Assembly (NCBI RefSeq): GCF_010669285.1
Contig: NZ_CP048711.1
Coordinates: forward strand, 2,418,001-2,482,000
Source: Kineobactrum salinum
GTDB lineage: Bacteria; Pseudomonadota; Gammaproteobacteria; Pseudomonadales; Halieaceae
Direction: 5' to 3'
Length of the DNA stretch: 64,000 nucleotides
The notes beneath the pieces were generated by a model. It saw nothing but the letters and a program-made list of their open reading frames with translations. It was not told the origin of the DNA and made no database searches. Positions 1 through 9,628 of this stretch are shown piece by piece (position 1 is the first letter of the stretch; the number at the start of each line of letters is the position of its first letter). Position numbers and translations under genes: made by a program.

Positions 1-711
1 CCGTTCCCGGGTATGCTGATGGTACACGGCGGCGGCTGGGAGCGGCGCCACCGCGACGACATGGACCGCCTCGCCCGCTACTATACGGGTGAGGGCTACG
101 TGGTGATGAATATCAGCTACCGCTTCGCCCCCAACGCAATTTACCCGGCCCAGGTGCACGACCTGCAGCAGGCCATGCACTGGTTGTATCGGCAAGCCGG
201 GCGGTTGCAGCTGGACCAGGACCGGATCGCCGCCTTCGGCTATTCCGCGGGCGCCCATCTGGTCAGCCTGATGGCGCTGGCCGCCGGCACCGGCGAGGCG
301 CTGGACCAGCCCTGGGGCGGTATCGAAACCCGGCCCGCCGCGGTGATTGCCGGCGGCGCGCCGATGGATCTGCGCAAATACTCCGGGGGCGAGCTGGTAC
401 CGCAGTTCCTGGGCGGCAGTATCGAGGAGATTCCCGAAACCTTTGCCGCCGCTTCACCGGTAACCCTGGTGCACGGGCAGGCGCCGCCCTTCTTCCTGTT
501 CCACGGTAGCCGCGACAAACTGGTCACCATCGATCACGCTGAGGATTTCGCAACGGCGTTGCGGGCCAGGGATGTGCCGGTGGAGTTGGCAACCCAGGCG
601 GCCCGCGGGCATATCCTGACGTTTCTGACCGTGGGCACAGCCCTGCCCGATGCGGATCGCTTCCTGACCCGACACCTGACGCCGTCCGCCGGCACCTCCC
701 CTGCACTTTGA
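1..711 (+). CDS. Alpha/beta hydrolase (carboxylesterase-like), 5' end outside window
   Basis: The reading frame is already open at base 1, so the start codon probably lies upstream. The visible protein has an HGGGW oxyanion-hole motif near its beginning, the nucleophile elbow GYSAGAH (Ser near residue 78 counted from the ATG at 13), an Asp in HGSRDKL and a His in ARGHIL. This is a complete Ser-Asp-His set in the order of the hormone-sensitive-lipase/BD-FAE esterases. No signal peptide can be judged because the N-terminus is missing. It probably hydrolyses a carboxylic ester; the substrate cannot be deduced. It ends about 310 bases before hisB, separated by a palindromic repeat, so it is unlikely to belong to the his operon. 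Confidence 0.85.
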   Translation, partial: PFPGMLMVHGGGWERRHRDDMDRLARYYTGEGYVVMNISYRFAPNAIYPAQVHDLQQAMHWLYRQAGRLQLDQDRIAAFGYSAGAHLVSLMALAAGTGEALDQPWGGIETRPAAVIAGGAPMDLRKYSGGELVPQFLGGSIEEIPETFAAASPVTLVHGQAPPFFLFHGSRDKLVTIDHAEDFATALRARDVPVELATQAARGHILTFLTVGTALPDADRFLTRHLTPSAGTSPAL

Positions 712-775
712 GCCAGGTCTTGGTCAAGCCTGGATATCTGCCGCTGTGCGTTAAGAACTCTGAAGGCAGGTTCGT

Positions 776-873
776 CTCAACCATGGGCCTTCATAGACCG
801 TATGCAGCAAGGATGCTGCATCCGAGCCCCCAGGGATGGGTTAACGGCGTGTCTATGAAGGCCCATGGTTGAG
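776..873 (-). repeat. Palindromic element copy 1 (52-nt core with copy-specific arms)
   Basis: Perfect 23-bp inverted arms (776-798 and 851-873) flank a 52-nt core (799-850). Read on the minus strand, the core begins ACGCCGT, contains a central CCC...GGGG segment and a small GC-rich hairpin, and ends ATACG. It is nearly identical to the cores at 20840, 21062 and 62555. Only the inner AGAC/GTCT of the arms is shared with other copies; the rest is unique to this copy. A few further pairs, including G-T wobbles, extend the stem outwards. It lies between the hydrolase and hisB and could fold as a long hairpin in RNA. Confidence 0.9.
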
Positions 874-934
874 GCGGACCGAGACGATCAGCACAGCCTC
901 ATAGCCGTTGGCACTCTACTTCCCGAGCTAGTCG

Positions 935-963
935 GTGAATTCACCCCGGCTTTCTTCTATAAT
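935..963 (+). promoter_or_regulatory. Putative sigma-70 promoter of hisBHAF
   Basis: A perfect TATAAT at 958-963 lies 58 bases before the hisB start, with a weak -35 (GTGAAT, 935-940) at a 17-base spacing. The position downstream of the palindromic element and just ahead of the first his gene makes it the best candidate promoter. The -35 matches the consensus at only three positions. Confidence 0.5.
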
Positions 964-1020
964 GGCGCGCTTCTCGGGGCCAGGTGCGCACCGCCCCGGT
1001 CACAGCTTCTGGAGGACCGC

Positions 1021-1614
1021 ATGTCCGAGCGCAAGGCGAGTGTCACTCGCAACACCCTGGAGACCCGGATTACCGCCACGGTCAATCTGGACGGCTCCGG
1101 CCAGGCGAATTTCCAGACCGGAATTCCCTTCCTGGAGCACATGCTGGACCAGATCGCGCGCCACGGCATGATGGACCTGGATATCCAGGCCGAGGGCGAC
1201 CTGCACATCGATGACCACCACACCGTGGAGGATATCGGCATCACGCTGGGCCAGGCGTTTACCCGGGCGGTGGGCGACAAGAAGGGTATTGTCCGCTACG
1301 GCCACGCCTACGTGCCGCTGGATGAGGCGCTGTCGCGGGTGGTGGTGGACTTTTCCGGGCGCCCGGGGCTGATCTACAAGATTCCGTTTACCCGGGCCCA
1401 GGTGGGTGGTTTTGATGTGGACCTGTTCCAGGAATTCTTCCAGGGCTTTGTCAATCACGCCCAGCTGACCCTGCATATCGACAACCTGCGCGGCGACAAC
1501 AGCCACCACCAGATCGAGACGGTGTTCAAGGCCTTCGGCCGCGCGCTGCGGATGGCATTGGCGGAGGATCCCGCGATGGCGGGGATCATGCCCTCCACCA
1601 AGGGCGTGCTGTAG
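1021..1614 (+). CDS. hisB: Imidazoleglycerol-phosphate dehydratase
   Basis: HisB dehydrates imidazoleglycerol phosphate to imidazole acetol phosphate in histidine synthesis. The 197-residue protein has the usual length of the monofunctional enzyme, without the phosphatase domain fused in enterics. Metal-binding motifs are visible: FLEHML and [10 protein letters not shown] in the first half, and [13 protein letters not shown] near the C-terminus. The frame is open further upstream, but the start at 1021 is preceded by GGAGG (1011-1015) and gives the family N-terminus ([10 protein letters not shown]). It is the first gene of hisB-hisH-hisA-hisF and is followed after 9 bases by hisH. Confidence 0.97.
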   Translation: MSERKASVTRNTLETRITATVNLDGSGQANFQTGIPFLEHMLDQIARHGMMDLDIQAEGDLHIDDHHTVEDIGITLGQAFTRAVGDKKGIVRYGHAYVPLDEALSRVVVDFSGRPGLIYKIPFTRAQVGGFDVDLFQEFFQGFVNHAQLTLHIDNLRGDNSHHQIETVFKAFGRALRMALAEDPAMAGIMPSTKGVL

Positions 1615-1623
1615 GTTGCCGGC

Positions 1624-2274
1624 ATGAGCGAAACCGTCGCGGTCATCGACTACGGCATGGGCAACCTGCACTCGGTGGCCAGTGCGCTGCAGCATGTGGG
1701 CGCCGGCCGGGTGCTGGTGACGCATGATGCCGACCAGATCCGGGCGGCGGACCGGGTGGTCTTCCCCGGCGTGGGCGCGATCCGCGACTGCATGGCGGAA
1801 ATCCGCCGCCTGCGCTGCGATGAGCTGCTGCAACTGGCGTTGATCGAACAGCGCAAGCCGGTGCTGGCGATCTGCGTCGGCATGCAGGCCCTGCTGAGCC
1901 GCTCGGAAGAGAACGGCGGCGTGGACTGCCTGGACATTGTGCCGGGCACCGTGCGCCACTTTGGCCAACCGCTTGTGGATGCCGGCGGGCAACGGCTGAA
2001 GGTGCCGCACATGGGCTGGAATGAGGTGCGCCAGGTGGGACAGCATCCTCTGTGGCAGGGTATCCCCGATGCCAGCCGCTTCTATTTTGTGCACAGCTAC
2101 TATGTTACCGCCGCGGACCGCTCGCTGCTGGCCGGGGCCGTGGACTACGGAGTCAGTGCCGATGCGGCGCTGGCCCGGAACAATCTCTTCGCCGTGCAGT
2201 TTCATCCGGAAAAAAGCCATACCGCCGGTCTGCAACTGTTGCGCAATTTTCTCGCCTGGAGTCCCCCATGTTGA
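1624..2274 (+). CDS. hisH: Imidazole glycerol phosphate synthase, glutaminase subunit
   Basis: HisH releases ammonia from glutamine and channels it to HisF. The 216-residue protein is a class I glutamine amidotransferase, with an N-terminal IDYGMGNL, the nucleophile segment ICVGMQAL (Cys) and the His-Glu pair in VQFHPEKS near the C-terminus. YFVHSYY is also typical of HisH. Its last codons overlap the hisA start by 7 bases, so the two are probably translationally coupled. HisH works as a heterodimer with HisF, encoded two genes downstream. Confidence 0.97.
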   Translation: MSETVAVIDYGMGNLHSVASALQHVGAGRVLVTHDADQIRAADRVVFPGVGAIRDCMAEIRRLRCDELLQLALIEQRKPVLAICVGMQALLSRSEENGGVDCLDIVPGTVRHFGQPLVDAGGQRLKVPHMGWNEVRQVGQHPLWQGIPDASRFYFVHSYYVTAADRSLLAGAVDYGVSADAALARNNLFAVQFHPEKSHTAGLQLLRNFLAWSPPC

Positions 2275-3002
2275 TAATCCCCGCAATCGATTTGAAGGAT
2301 GGCCAGTGTGTGCGCCTGCGCCAGGGCGTGATGGACGACAGCACTGTATTTTCCGATGACCCGGTGGCCGTGGCCACGCGCTGGGTGGAGGCAGGTTGCC
2401 GGCGCCTGCACCTGGTGGACCTGAACGGGGCCTTTGCCGGCGAACCGGTGAATGGCGACGTGGTCTCGGCCATCGCCGCCTCCTACCCGGAACTGCCGGT
2501 ACAGATCGGTGGTGGCATCCGCACGCTGGAGACCATCGAACTCTATCTGCGCGCCGGGGTCAGCTACGTGATTATCGGCACCCTGGCGGTGAAGGAACCG
2601 GCCTTCGTGGCGGAGGCCTGCAAGACCTTTCCCGGCAGGATCATTGTCGGCCTGGATGCGAAGGACGGCCTGGTGGCCACCGATGGCTGGGCAGAGGTAT
2701 CCAGCGTGCGCGCCACTGACCTGGCCAAGCAGTTGGAGAGCGACGGGGTCGCCGCCATCGTCTACACCGATATCGCCCGCGACGGCATGATGCAGGGCGT
2801 GAATGTGGAGGCCACGGTGGCCATGGCCCGCGCCTCCAGCATCCCGGTGATCGCCTCGGGCGGCATTACCAACCTGGACGACATCCGCGCCTTGAACGCG
2901 GTGGCTCACGAGGGAATCTGTGGCGCAATCACCGGGCGCGCCATCTACGAGGGCACGCTGGATGTGGCCGAGGCCCAGCGCCTGTGCGACGGCGAAGCCT
3001 GA
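2268..3002 (+). CDS. hisA: ProFAR isomerase (HisA)
   Basis: HisA isomerises the aminoaldose ProFAR to the aminoketose PRFAR by an Amadori rearrangement. The 244-residue TIM barrel starts [12 protein letters not shown], the diagnostic HisA N-terminus with the catalytic Asp. It contains the phosphate-binding motifs QIGGGIR and IASGGI and the second-half catalytic segment TDIARDG. The frame extends upstream over hisH, but the ATG at 2268, overlapping the hisH stop, is the correct start by homology. It is followed after 4 bases by hisF, a paralogous barrel. Confidence 0.97.
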   Translation: MLIIPAIDLKDGQCVRLRQGVMDDSTVFSDDPVAVATRWVEAGCRRLHLVDLNGAFAGEPVNGDVVSAIAASYPELPVQIGGGIRTLETIELYLRAGVSYVIIGTLAVKEPAFVAEACKTFPGRIIVGLDAKDGLVATDGWAEVSSVRATDLAKQLESDGVAAIVYTDIARDGMMQGVNVEATVAMARASSIPVIASGGITNLDDIRALNAVAHEGICGAITGRAIYEGTLDVAEAQRLCDGEA

Positions 3003-3006
3003 GCCG

Positions 3007-3780
3007 ATGGGCCTGGCCAAGCGCATCATTCCCTGCCTGGACGTTGATAACGGCCGCGTGGTCAAGGGGGTGAATTTTGTCGGCATCCGCGACGCCGGCG
3101 ATCCGGTGGAAATCGCCCGCCGCTACAACGAGCAGGGCGCCGACGAAATCACCTTTCTGGATATTACCGCCAGCCACGAGGGCCGTGATACCACCGTGCA
3201 CACGGTGGAGCAGATCGCGGAGCAGGTGTTTATCCCGCTGACGGTGGGCGGCGGCATCCGCTCGGTGGAGGACATCCGCACCATGCTCAATGCCGGCGCA
3301 GACAAGGTCAGCATCAATACCGCCGCGATTCACAACCCCGAGCTGGTGCAGCAGGCCTCGGAGCGCTTCGGCGCCCAGTGCATTGTGGTGGCGATAGACG
3401 CGAAGCGGGTGGCCGATGTGGACGGCGCGCCGCGCTGGGAAATCTTTACCCACGGCGGCCGCAAGCCCACCGGCATTGACGCAGTGGCCTGGGCGGTGAA
3501 GATGGCGGACCTGGGTGCGGGAGAGATCCTGCTCACCAGCATGGACAGGGACGGCACCCGCAACGGTTTTGAGCTGGGTGTGACCCGGGCCATCACCGAC
3601 GCTGTGGATATTCCGGTGATCGCCTCCGGCGGGGTTGGTAACCTCGACCACCTTGTGGCGGGTATACTGGAGGGCGGCGCCGATGCGGTATTGGCAGCCA
3701 GTATTTTTCATTTCGGCGAGTATACGGTACCCGAGGCGAAGGCCTATATGGCTGCGCGCGGGATCGAAGTGAGGACTTGA
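3007..3780 (+). CDS. hisF: Imidazole glycerol phosphate synthase, cyclase subunit
   Basis: HisF uses HisH-derived ammonia to convert PRFAR into imidazole glycerol phosphate and AICAR. The 257-residue TIM barrel begins [16 protein letters not shown] (catalytic Asp in CLDV). It contains VGGGIRS, the second catalytic Asp in SMDRDGT, and the phosphate motif IASGGVGN. Length and start match the family exactly; the longer upstream frame is rejected because it runs into hisA. It is the last gene of the operon. The remaining his genes are elsewhere; hisI and hisE lie in the tat cluster at 56 kb. Confidence 0.97.
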   Translation: MGLAKRIIPCLDVDNGRVVKGVNFVGIRDAGDPVEIARRYNEQGADEITFLDITASHEGRDTTVHTVEQIAEQVFIPLTVGGGIRSVEDIRTMLNAGADKVSINTAAIHNPELVQQASERFGAQCIVVAIDAKRVADVDGAPRWEIFTHGGRKPTGIDAVAWAVKMADLGAGEILLTSMDRDGTRNGFELGVTRAITDAVDIPVIASGGVGNLDHLVAGILEGGADAVLAASIFHFGEYTVPEAKAYMAARGIEVRT

Positions 3781-3889
3781 TGTCCCCCGCGGGAGGGGGA
3801 GCTCCCGGCATCCATTTGGCTTCCATCCGGCCAGTGATGCGCATCCCTGATCTGAAACAGTTGCCTCCAGGGCTCCGGGATGACAAGTT

Positions 3890-5233
3890 GTGATCAATGA
3901 AGCGCGCATTGGGTCCATTATGCCGAATCGTCTCCCTGAAAAGCCGCTTGCCGAGTTCCTGGATCTGCTGCTGGATGCCGTATGTATAGTCGACAGGGAT
4001 GCCCGTTTCCTGTTTGTCTCCGCGGCCGGCGAGCAGATCTTTGGCTATACGCCCGAAGAAATGGTAGGCAGATCCGTGCAGGAGCTGGTCCATCCGGATG
4101 ACCTGGAATACACGATGTCGACTGCTTCCCAGGTAATGGCTGGAGAGACCAACACCCATTACGAGAATCGCTATCTGCGCAAGGATGGCGAGATCGTCCA
4201 CATCATGTGGTCGGCGCGTTGGTCGGAAGAGCACCAGGTGCGGATTGGCGTGGCCCGCGACATCACCCGCCGCAAGCGGGCGGAATTCATGCAGTCGGCT
4301 CTGTATGCAATCTCCCAGGTCGCCCATACCGCTCCCGACCTGCCGGCTCTGTACTGCCAGATTCACGAGATCATCGATTCGCTGACGCCCTGCAGGAATT
4401 TCTATGTAGCGCTTTATGACGAGGACGGCCACAGCTGGGACTACCCCTACTACGTTGATGAGGCACATCCGCTGCCGCCGCTCCAGGACGGGGATATGGA
4501 AGCGCTGTGCCGCCAGGTCGTCCAGCGCGGAGAACCCTTGCTGTTGACCCCCGGCAGTGAACCCGGAGGACTGTCCGCCGATGAGCGGCGGCCTCAGTAC
4601 TGGCTCGGGGCGCCGTTGCAGGCGGAGGGCAGGACGCTGGGGGTGCTGGTAATGCAGAGTTATTCCACCACCATCCACTACACCGAAAACGATCGCCAGT
4701 TGTTGCAGTTTGTCTCCACCCAGATCGCCGCGGCGATTTCCCATCGCGACATGTTGACCCGGCTGGAATACATGGCACGGTACGATCCGCTCACCAACCT
4801 GCCCAACCGCGAGCTGCTCAGCGACCGGATCCGCACCGCCCTGGCCATGGCGCGGCGTGAAAAGGCCTTGCTGGCCCTGCTTTTCATTGATCTGGACGGT
4901 TTCAAGCGGATAAACGACACCCTCGGTCACGCCGCCGGCGATCGCCTGCTGCAGGGCGTGGCCCAGCGCCTGGCGGCGAGCATCCGCGAGTCGGATACCG
5001 CCGCCCGTCTCGGTGGGGATGAGTTCGTGGTACTGCTGGAGCGGATCAGCGATCCATCCAACGTAGTCGAAATAGCTGCCAAGATCCGCGAGGCTTTCGC
5101 TGTTCCGTTCGAGCTGGAAGGGCAGCAGCTGCTGATATCACTGAGTATCGGGGCCGCGCTGTATCCCCGGGACGGAGAGGACGAATTCGCATTGCTGCAC
5201 CATGCCGACAAGGCCATGTATGCGTTGAAATAG
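3890..5233 (+). CDS. PAS-GAF-GGDEF diguanylate cyclase
   Basis: Predicted to make cyclic di-GMP from two GTP in response to a sensory input. There are no membrane segments, so it should be cytosolic. Order: PAS domain (about residues 20-130, with FLFVSAAGEQIFGY and a PAC segment), GAF-like domain (about 145-280), GGDEF domain (about 285-447). The active-site loop RLGGDEF is intact. The inhibitory I-site RxxD (RESD) stands exactly five residues before GGDEF, so product feedback inhibition is likely. The protein ends right after the conserved ADKAMYALK, with no EAL domain. The start is uncertain: GTG at 3890 or ATG at 3920, neither with a strong ribosome site. It lies about 110 bases after hisF and is probably transcribed separately. 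Confidence 0.9.
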   Translation: MINEARIGSIMPNRLPEKPLAEFLDLLLDAVCIVDRDARFLFVSAAGEQIFGYTPEEMVGRSVQELVHPDDLEYTMSTASQVMAGETNTHYENRYLRKDGEIVHIMWSARWSEEHQVRIGVARDITRRKRAEFMQSALYAISQVAHTAPDLPALYCQIHEIIDSLTPCRNFYVALYDEDGHSWDYPYYVDEAHPLPPLQDGDMEALCRQVVQRGEPLLLTPGSEPGGLSADERRPQYWLGAPLQAEGRTLGVLVMQSYSTTIHYTENDRQLLQFVSTQIAAAISHRDMLTRLEYMARYDPLTNLPNRELLSDRIRTALAMARREKALLALLFIDLDGFKRINDTLGHAAGDRLLQGVAQRLAASIRESDTAARLGGDEFVVLLERISDPSNVVEIAAKIREAFAVPFELEGQQLLISLSIGAALYPRDGEDEFALLHHADKAMYALK

Positions 5234-5248
5234 GCCCGGCAGATGGTG

Positions 5249-6574
5249 TCAGGAATCGTCCGTGGGCGCAGGCAGGATCGCTGCTGGGCGCTGGCGCTTG
5301 CCGAGGATGTTGACACCCTTGAGCAGAGTCAGGGCCTCGTACAGTTGGTTGTCGCTCGCCAGCAATTCACTGCTCACCTTCCTGGGCTTGTCGCCGCTGT
5401 CGCCGTTGACATTTTCCAGGCGCCGGTTCAGGTCTGCCTCGCTGAGCTGGCGCGAGGTGTCGTACGCGGTCACCCGGGCGCGTTCGACCAGGATGTCGGG
5501 CACGATCCCGGCGGCCTGGATGGACCGGCCCTCCGGCGTGAAGTAGAGCGCGGTGGTCAGTTTGACCGCGCGCGATTCGGAAATCGGCATCACGGTTTGC
5601 ACTGAGCCCTTGCCAAAGGAGTCACTGCCCATGATCACCGCGCGGTTGTGGTCTTGCAGCGCGCCGGCGACAATTTCCGAGGCACTGGCGGAACCGCCGT
5701 TGATCAGTACCACGATGGGTGTGCCAGCGCTGGCGTCGCCGGGCTCTGCCGAATACCGGATATGGGAGTTTGGCAGCCGGCCTTCGGTGTAGACCACCAG
5801 GCCGCTGTCCATGAACAGGCCGGCGACATCGACACTGGCCCGCAGTACGCCGCCGGGGTTGTTGCGCAGGTCCAATACCAGGCCCTTCAGCTCTTCCTCC
5901 TCCATCAGGCGCTGCAGCGCAGCCTTGACGTCCGGGCCGGTCTGGTTCTGGAACTGGGCCACGCGGATATAGCCGTAGCCGGGTTCGAGAAAGCGCTCAC
6001 GCACACTGGCGACCTTGATGGTATCGCGCTGCAGGGTGACGTCGAAGGGCTGGCTTTCGCCGGGACGGCCGATGGTCAGTTCGATCTCACTGCCCTTGGG
6101 GCCGCGCATCAGGTCGATGGCCTCGTTCAGACTCATGCCCTTTACTGCCTTGCCGTCCAGATTGAGGATCACGTCGCCACTCATCAGCCCGGCCTCGGCC
6201 GCCGGCGAGCCATCGATGGGGGCGATGATCTTGACGTAACCATCCTCCATCCCGACTTCCAGGCCCAGGCCGCTGAACTCGCCACTGGTGGTGTTCTGCA
6301 GGTCCTCGAAGTCATCCTTGTCGAGGTAGGCGGAGTGCGGGTCCAGGTTCATCAGCATGCCCTGGATGGCGTATTCCAGCAGCTGGCTGTCATCGATCTG
6401 CTCGACATAGCCAATCCGGATCTGGTTGAAGACGTCGGCAAAGGTGCGCAGCTCATCCAGTGGCAGGCGGTCCTCCGATTCCGGATCCGCTGCCGAAGCT
6501 GAGAATGGCAGTGCCAGTGTCAGTGCCAGCAGGCCGCATCTGAGCATCAGCAGGGAGGGGGAGAGTGTGTGCAT
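5249..6574 (-). CDS. ctpA: Carboxy-terminal processing protease (S41)
   Basis: A periplasmic PDZ-containing serine protease that trims protein C-termini and often regulates cell-wall hydrolases. The N-terminus is a clear Sec signal (hydrophobic core, cleavage after SASA). A PDZ domain follows (about residues 90-180, with GLGLEVG and AGLMSGDVIL). The S41 core has the catalytic Ser in GGSASASE and the Lys in DSFGKGSVQ. The 441-residue length is normal. It is third in the minus-strand run gpmI-envC-ctpA, a conserved order in related bacteria that links it to septal peptidoglycan splitting by the envC-activated amidases. Confidence 0.94.
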   Translation of the reverse strand: MHTLSPSLLMLRCGLLALTLALPFSASAADPESEDRLPLDELRTFADVFNQIRIGYVEQIDDSQLLEYAIQGMLMNLDPHSAYLDKDDFEDLQNTTSGEFSGLGLEVGMEDGYVKIIAPIDGSPAAEAGLMSGDVILNLDGKAVKGMSLNEAIDLMRGPKGSEIELTIGRPGESQPFDVTLQRDTIKVASVRERFLEPGYGYIRVAQFQNQTGPDVKAALQRLMEEEELKGLVLDLRNNPGGVLRASVDVAGLFMDSGLVVYTEGRLPNSHIRYSAEPGDASAGTPIVVLINGGSASASEIVAGALQDHNRAVIMGSDSFGKGSVQTVMPISESRAVKLTTALYFTPEGRSIQAAGIVPDILVERARVTAYDTSRQLSEADLNRRLENVNGDSGDKPRKVSSELLASDNQLYEALTLLKGVNILGKRQRPAAILPAPTDDS

Positions 6575-6664
6575 GGAGTGCCGCCATCAGGCCCGCGGGC
6601 CGTTGTGATCGAGAGGGGGCTAGTGTAACCGATTCCCGGGAAGCTGTGCCAAGCGGGTGCCGGT

Positions 6665-7822
6665 TCAGCGGCACCAGGCGGCGGGGTCCACCGGTTTGCC
6701 CTGCTTGCGGATCTCGAAGTACAGCGCGCTTTCGTTCAGGCCGCCACTGCTGCCTACGGTGCCGAGCGGCGTGCCGGGAGCGACCCATTCACCCACCTCG
6801 CGCAGCAGACTCTGGTTGTGGGCATAGAGGCTCATGTAACCTTCGCCGTGATCCAGGATCAACAGCAGGCCGGAGCCGCGCAACCAGTCGGCGTAGACTA
6901 CCCGGCCGTGATGGATGGCGCGCACGGTGCTGCCTTCGTCGGCGGTGAGGTTGATCCCCTGCCAGCGCATGCCACCGGCGCCGCGGGTGGCGCCAAAGCG
7001 ATTGCCCGGCTTGCCCTCCACCGGCCAGGCCAGCGCGCCTTTGGCGCTGGCGAAGGGACGGTAGTCCTCCGGCAACTGCAGGTCGACCACCGCCTGCTCG
7101 ATAGCTTGCAGCAGCTGCTCCAGTTCGGCGCGGTCCTGTTGCAGGCGCTGCAATTCGTCGTCCTTGCTGCGGATAGTGGAGGCGAGACTGGCCAGCACGG
7201 TCTGCCGCTGCTCCTTCGAGGCGAGTACCTGCTCGCGCCTCTGGGCAAGCTCGTTGCGCTCGGTCTCCAGTGTTTCGACGGTGAGCTGGATCTGTCCCTG
7301 AATCCGGGCCAGTTCCTTCAGCGTCGTCCGGTATTGCGCCACCAGTGCATTGCGGGCGTCGAAGAAATAGCGGTAGTAGGCCATGGCGCGCGCTACGGTA
7401 TGCGGATTCTCCTGCTCGAGCAGCACCTTCAGTGGCCCCTGCTGGCCCATTTGCCAGGCGGCCCGCAATTCAGCGGCGATGCGCGCCTGCTGGCTGTCCC
7501 GGGCCTGCTGCTGGGCGCGCTGGCGCTGTTCCAGCTGGCCGAGTTCGGCCTCGGCGGCGGAGATGGCCGCCAGGTTGGCGCTGATGTCACGCTGCAATTC
7601 ACCCAGCGCGACCTCGATTTCCCGCAGTTGCTGCTGCAGGCCGCTGTGTTCGCTGCGGGCACTGCCCAGTTCGCGGTCGACCTGCTCGATCTTGCGCTGC
7701 AACTGTTCCAGTTCCGCCCGGGCCCGCTGCTCCTCCTCCGTCTGGGCATCGGCGTGGGACGCCGGCCCCAGACACAGCAGTGCCAGCAACAGACCCCAAT
7801 AGCGACGGCGGCGTCGCGGCAT
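6665..7822 (-). CDS. envC: Murein hydrolase activator EnvC
   Basis: Periplasmic activator of N-acetylmuramoyl-L-alanine amidases at the division septum. It has a signal peptide with an Arg-rich n-region (MPRRRRRYW) and cleavage near SHADA. A long coiled coil follows (about residues 25-250, rich in Q, E, L and R), then a C-terminal LytM domain. The LytM zinc ligands are lost: the first motif reads RWQGIN, the second AHNQ and the last YFEIR instead of HFEIR. This is expected for a non-catalytic EnvC. I chose the ATG at 7822, five bases after the gpmI stop; an in-frame TTG at 7840 overlapping gpmI is the alternative (391 residues). Confidence 0.93.
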   Translation of the reverse strand: MPRRRRRYWGLLLALLCLGPASHADAQTEEEQRARAELEQLQRKIEQVDRELGSARSEHSGLQQQLREIEVALGELQRDISANLAAISAAEAELGQLEQRQRAQQQARDSQQARIAAELRAAWQMGQQGPLKVLLEQENPHTVARAMAYYRYFFDARNALVAQYRTTLKELARIQGQIQLTVETLETERNELAQRREQVLASKEQRQTVLASLASTIRSKDDELQRLQQDRAELEQLLQAIEQAVVDLQLPEDYRPFASAKGALAWPVEGKPGNRFGATRGAGGMRWQGINLTADEGSTVRAIHHGRVVYADWLRGSGLLLILDHGEGYMSLYAHNQSLLREVGEWVAPGTPLGTVGSSGGLNESALYFEIRKQGKPVDPAAWCR

Positions 7823-7827
7823 GTGAC

Positions 7828-9389
7828 TCAGTCCCGGCAACTGACCAGGCTGTGCCCCGTCATCTCCCCGGGCTGGGGCAGATCCATCAATGCCAGCAGG
7901 GTAGGCGCGATATCCGCGAGAATCCCGCCCTCGGCAGACAACTGGCAGTCGCGGCGGCCGACATAGACCAGTGGTACCTGTTCGGTAGTGTGCTGGGTGT
8001 GGACCTGGCCGGACTCGTAGTCCTGCATCTGTTCGCAGTTGCCGTGGTCGGCGGTGATCAGGGCCTGCCCGCCCACCTCCAGCAGCGCCTCCTCTACCCG
8101 GCCCAGGCAGTGGTCCAGCGCCTCCACAGCCGCGACCGTGGCCGCAAAGATGCCGGTGTGGCCCACCATGTCGCCGTTGGCATAGTTGCAGACAATCAGA
8201 TCGTATTCCCCGGAGCGGATCGCGGCCACCAGTTCGTCGGTCACCTGCGGTGCACTCATCTCGGGCTTGAGATCGTAGGTGGCGACATCTGGGGACGGCA
8301 CCATGATGCGTTTTTCGCCGGGAAACTCCCGCTCCCGGCCACCGCTGAAGAAAAAGGTGACATGGGCATATTTCTCGGTCTCCGCCAGGCGCAGCTGGGT
8401 CTTGCCCTGCTGGGCCAGATAATCGCCCAGCACATTGTCCAGACTGGTTGGTGGAAACGCGCAGGCCGCGTCGATATCCGCTGCATATTCGGTGCTGGTG
8501 ACAAATCCGGCCAGTTGCGGCCAGCTGCGGCGCTCGAAACCGGTGAAGTCGGGATCGGTAAAGGCGCGGGTCAACTGGCGGGCGCGGTCGGCCCGAAAGT
8601 TCATGAACAGTACCGCATCGCCGTCGCGGATCGCCCCGCTGTCCTGACCTTCGGCCCTGATCACGGTTGGCAGCACAAATTCGTCGTTTTCATCGCGCTG
8701 GTAGGCTGCCTGCAGCGCCGCTGTGGTGGAGCCCGCGCAGTGGGGGCCTCGGCTTCGGTCAGCAGTCGATAGGCCTGCTCGATCCGGTCCCAGCGATTGT
8801 CCCGGTCCATTGCATAATAGCGGCCGACGATGCTGGCGGTACGGCCGTGCCCCAGCTCCGCGAACAGTGCGTCGGCGCGTTCCAGCGAGGCCGCAGCGCT
8901 GCGCGGCGGTGTGTCGCGGCCGTCGAGGAAGGCGTGCAGGTAGATCCGCCTGGCGCCTCGCGCCGCCGCCAGGCGGATGGCGGCGAACAGCTGCTCTTCG
9001 TGACTGTGGACGCCGCCGGGTGACAGCAGGCCCAGGATGTGAACGGCGCCATCGCCCGCCACCGCCTTGTCGATCGCGCCGTTGTAGACGGGATTGTCGT
9101 TGAAGCTGCCATCGGCAATGGCCTGGTCGATACGGGTGATGCTCTGGTAGATGACCCGGCCCGAACCCAGGCTCATGTGGCCAACCTCCGAGTTGCCCAT
9201 CTGCCCGGCCGGCAGTCCCACATCCAGGCCGGATCCCGATACCAGGGTATGGGGCGCCTGCGCCCAGAGCCGGTCCCACACCGGCGTGTGGGCTTGGGCA
9301 ATGGCATTGTCGCGGCTGTCTTCGCGGTAGCCCCAGCCATCCAGGATAATCAATACGGTGGGTGTCTTGCGGCTCTCGCTCATGGGCAT
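7828..9389 (-). CDS. gpmI: Cofactor-independent phosphoglycerate mutase, frameshifted
   Basis: Interconverts 2- and 3-phosphoglycerate using two Mn ions. The N-terminal half (9389 to about 8740) shows LIILDGWG and the catalytic Ser in [10 protein letters not shown]. The C-terminal half (about 8740 to 7828) carries [14 protein letters not shown] and [11 protein letters not shown]. The two halves lie in different frames. The break is at the run of five G at 8742-8746 on the plus strand. One additional base there gives an uninterrupted 520-residue protein of normal length, joining EAEAP to [10 protein letters not shown]. All metal and catalytic motifs are intact, so a base-calling error is more likely than a true pseudogene. 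The start is either of two ATGs (9389 or 9383). First gene of gpmI-envC-ctpA. Confidence 0.9.
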
Positions 9390-9628
9390 TCCAGGTCCGG
9401 AAAGTGGGTCAGGCCCGTCATTTTACCCGTTCCGGCAGGGAATCGCATGAGCAATCCGCGGCAGGCCGTGTGCTGGCCGCGCAGCCGGGTGGTATTGTAC
9501 GGTTGTGCACGGAAGTCCGGATACCGAGCGGCTAAGCTGAAAAGCAATGCCAGCGGAGCTGCCCGGTGCAAATGGTCGCTGCGGGCAGGGTATGGACTGC
9601 TCAATGAACAGACAAACGGGCCCGTGGA

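Noticed and set aside
1000-2286. Long antisense open frame over hisB-hisH, and many similar ones over other genes (for example 2202-3086, 11252-13057 and 45578-46774 on the minus strand)
   Set aside because: They mirror highly conserved genes on the other strand, have skewed composition (rich in His, Gln, Arg, Gly) and no recognisable domains; typical GC-rich shadows.
3785-3805. Inverted CCCCC/GGGGG after hisF as a terminator
   Set aside because: The stem is short with an awkward loop and is not followed by T residues.
7828-9389. Calling gpmI (and pntAA, ubiB) true pseudogenes
   Set aside because: All conserved residues are present on both sides of a single one-base shift at a G/C run, with no other damage; an assembly error explains all three better.
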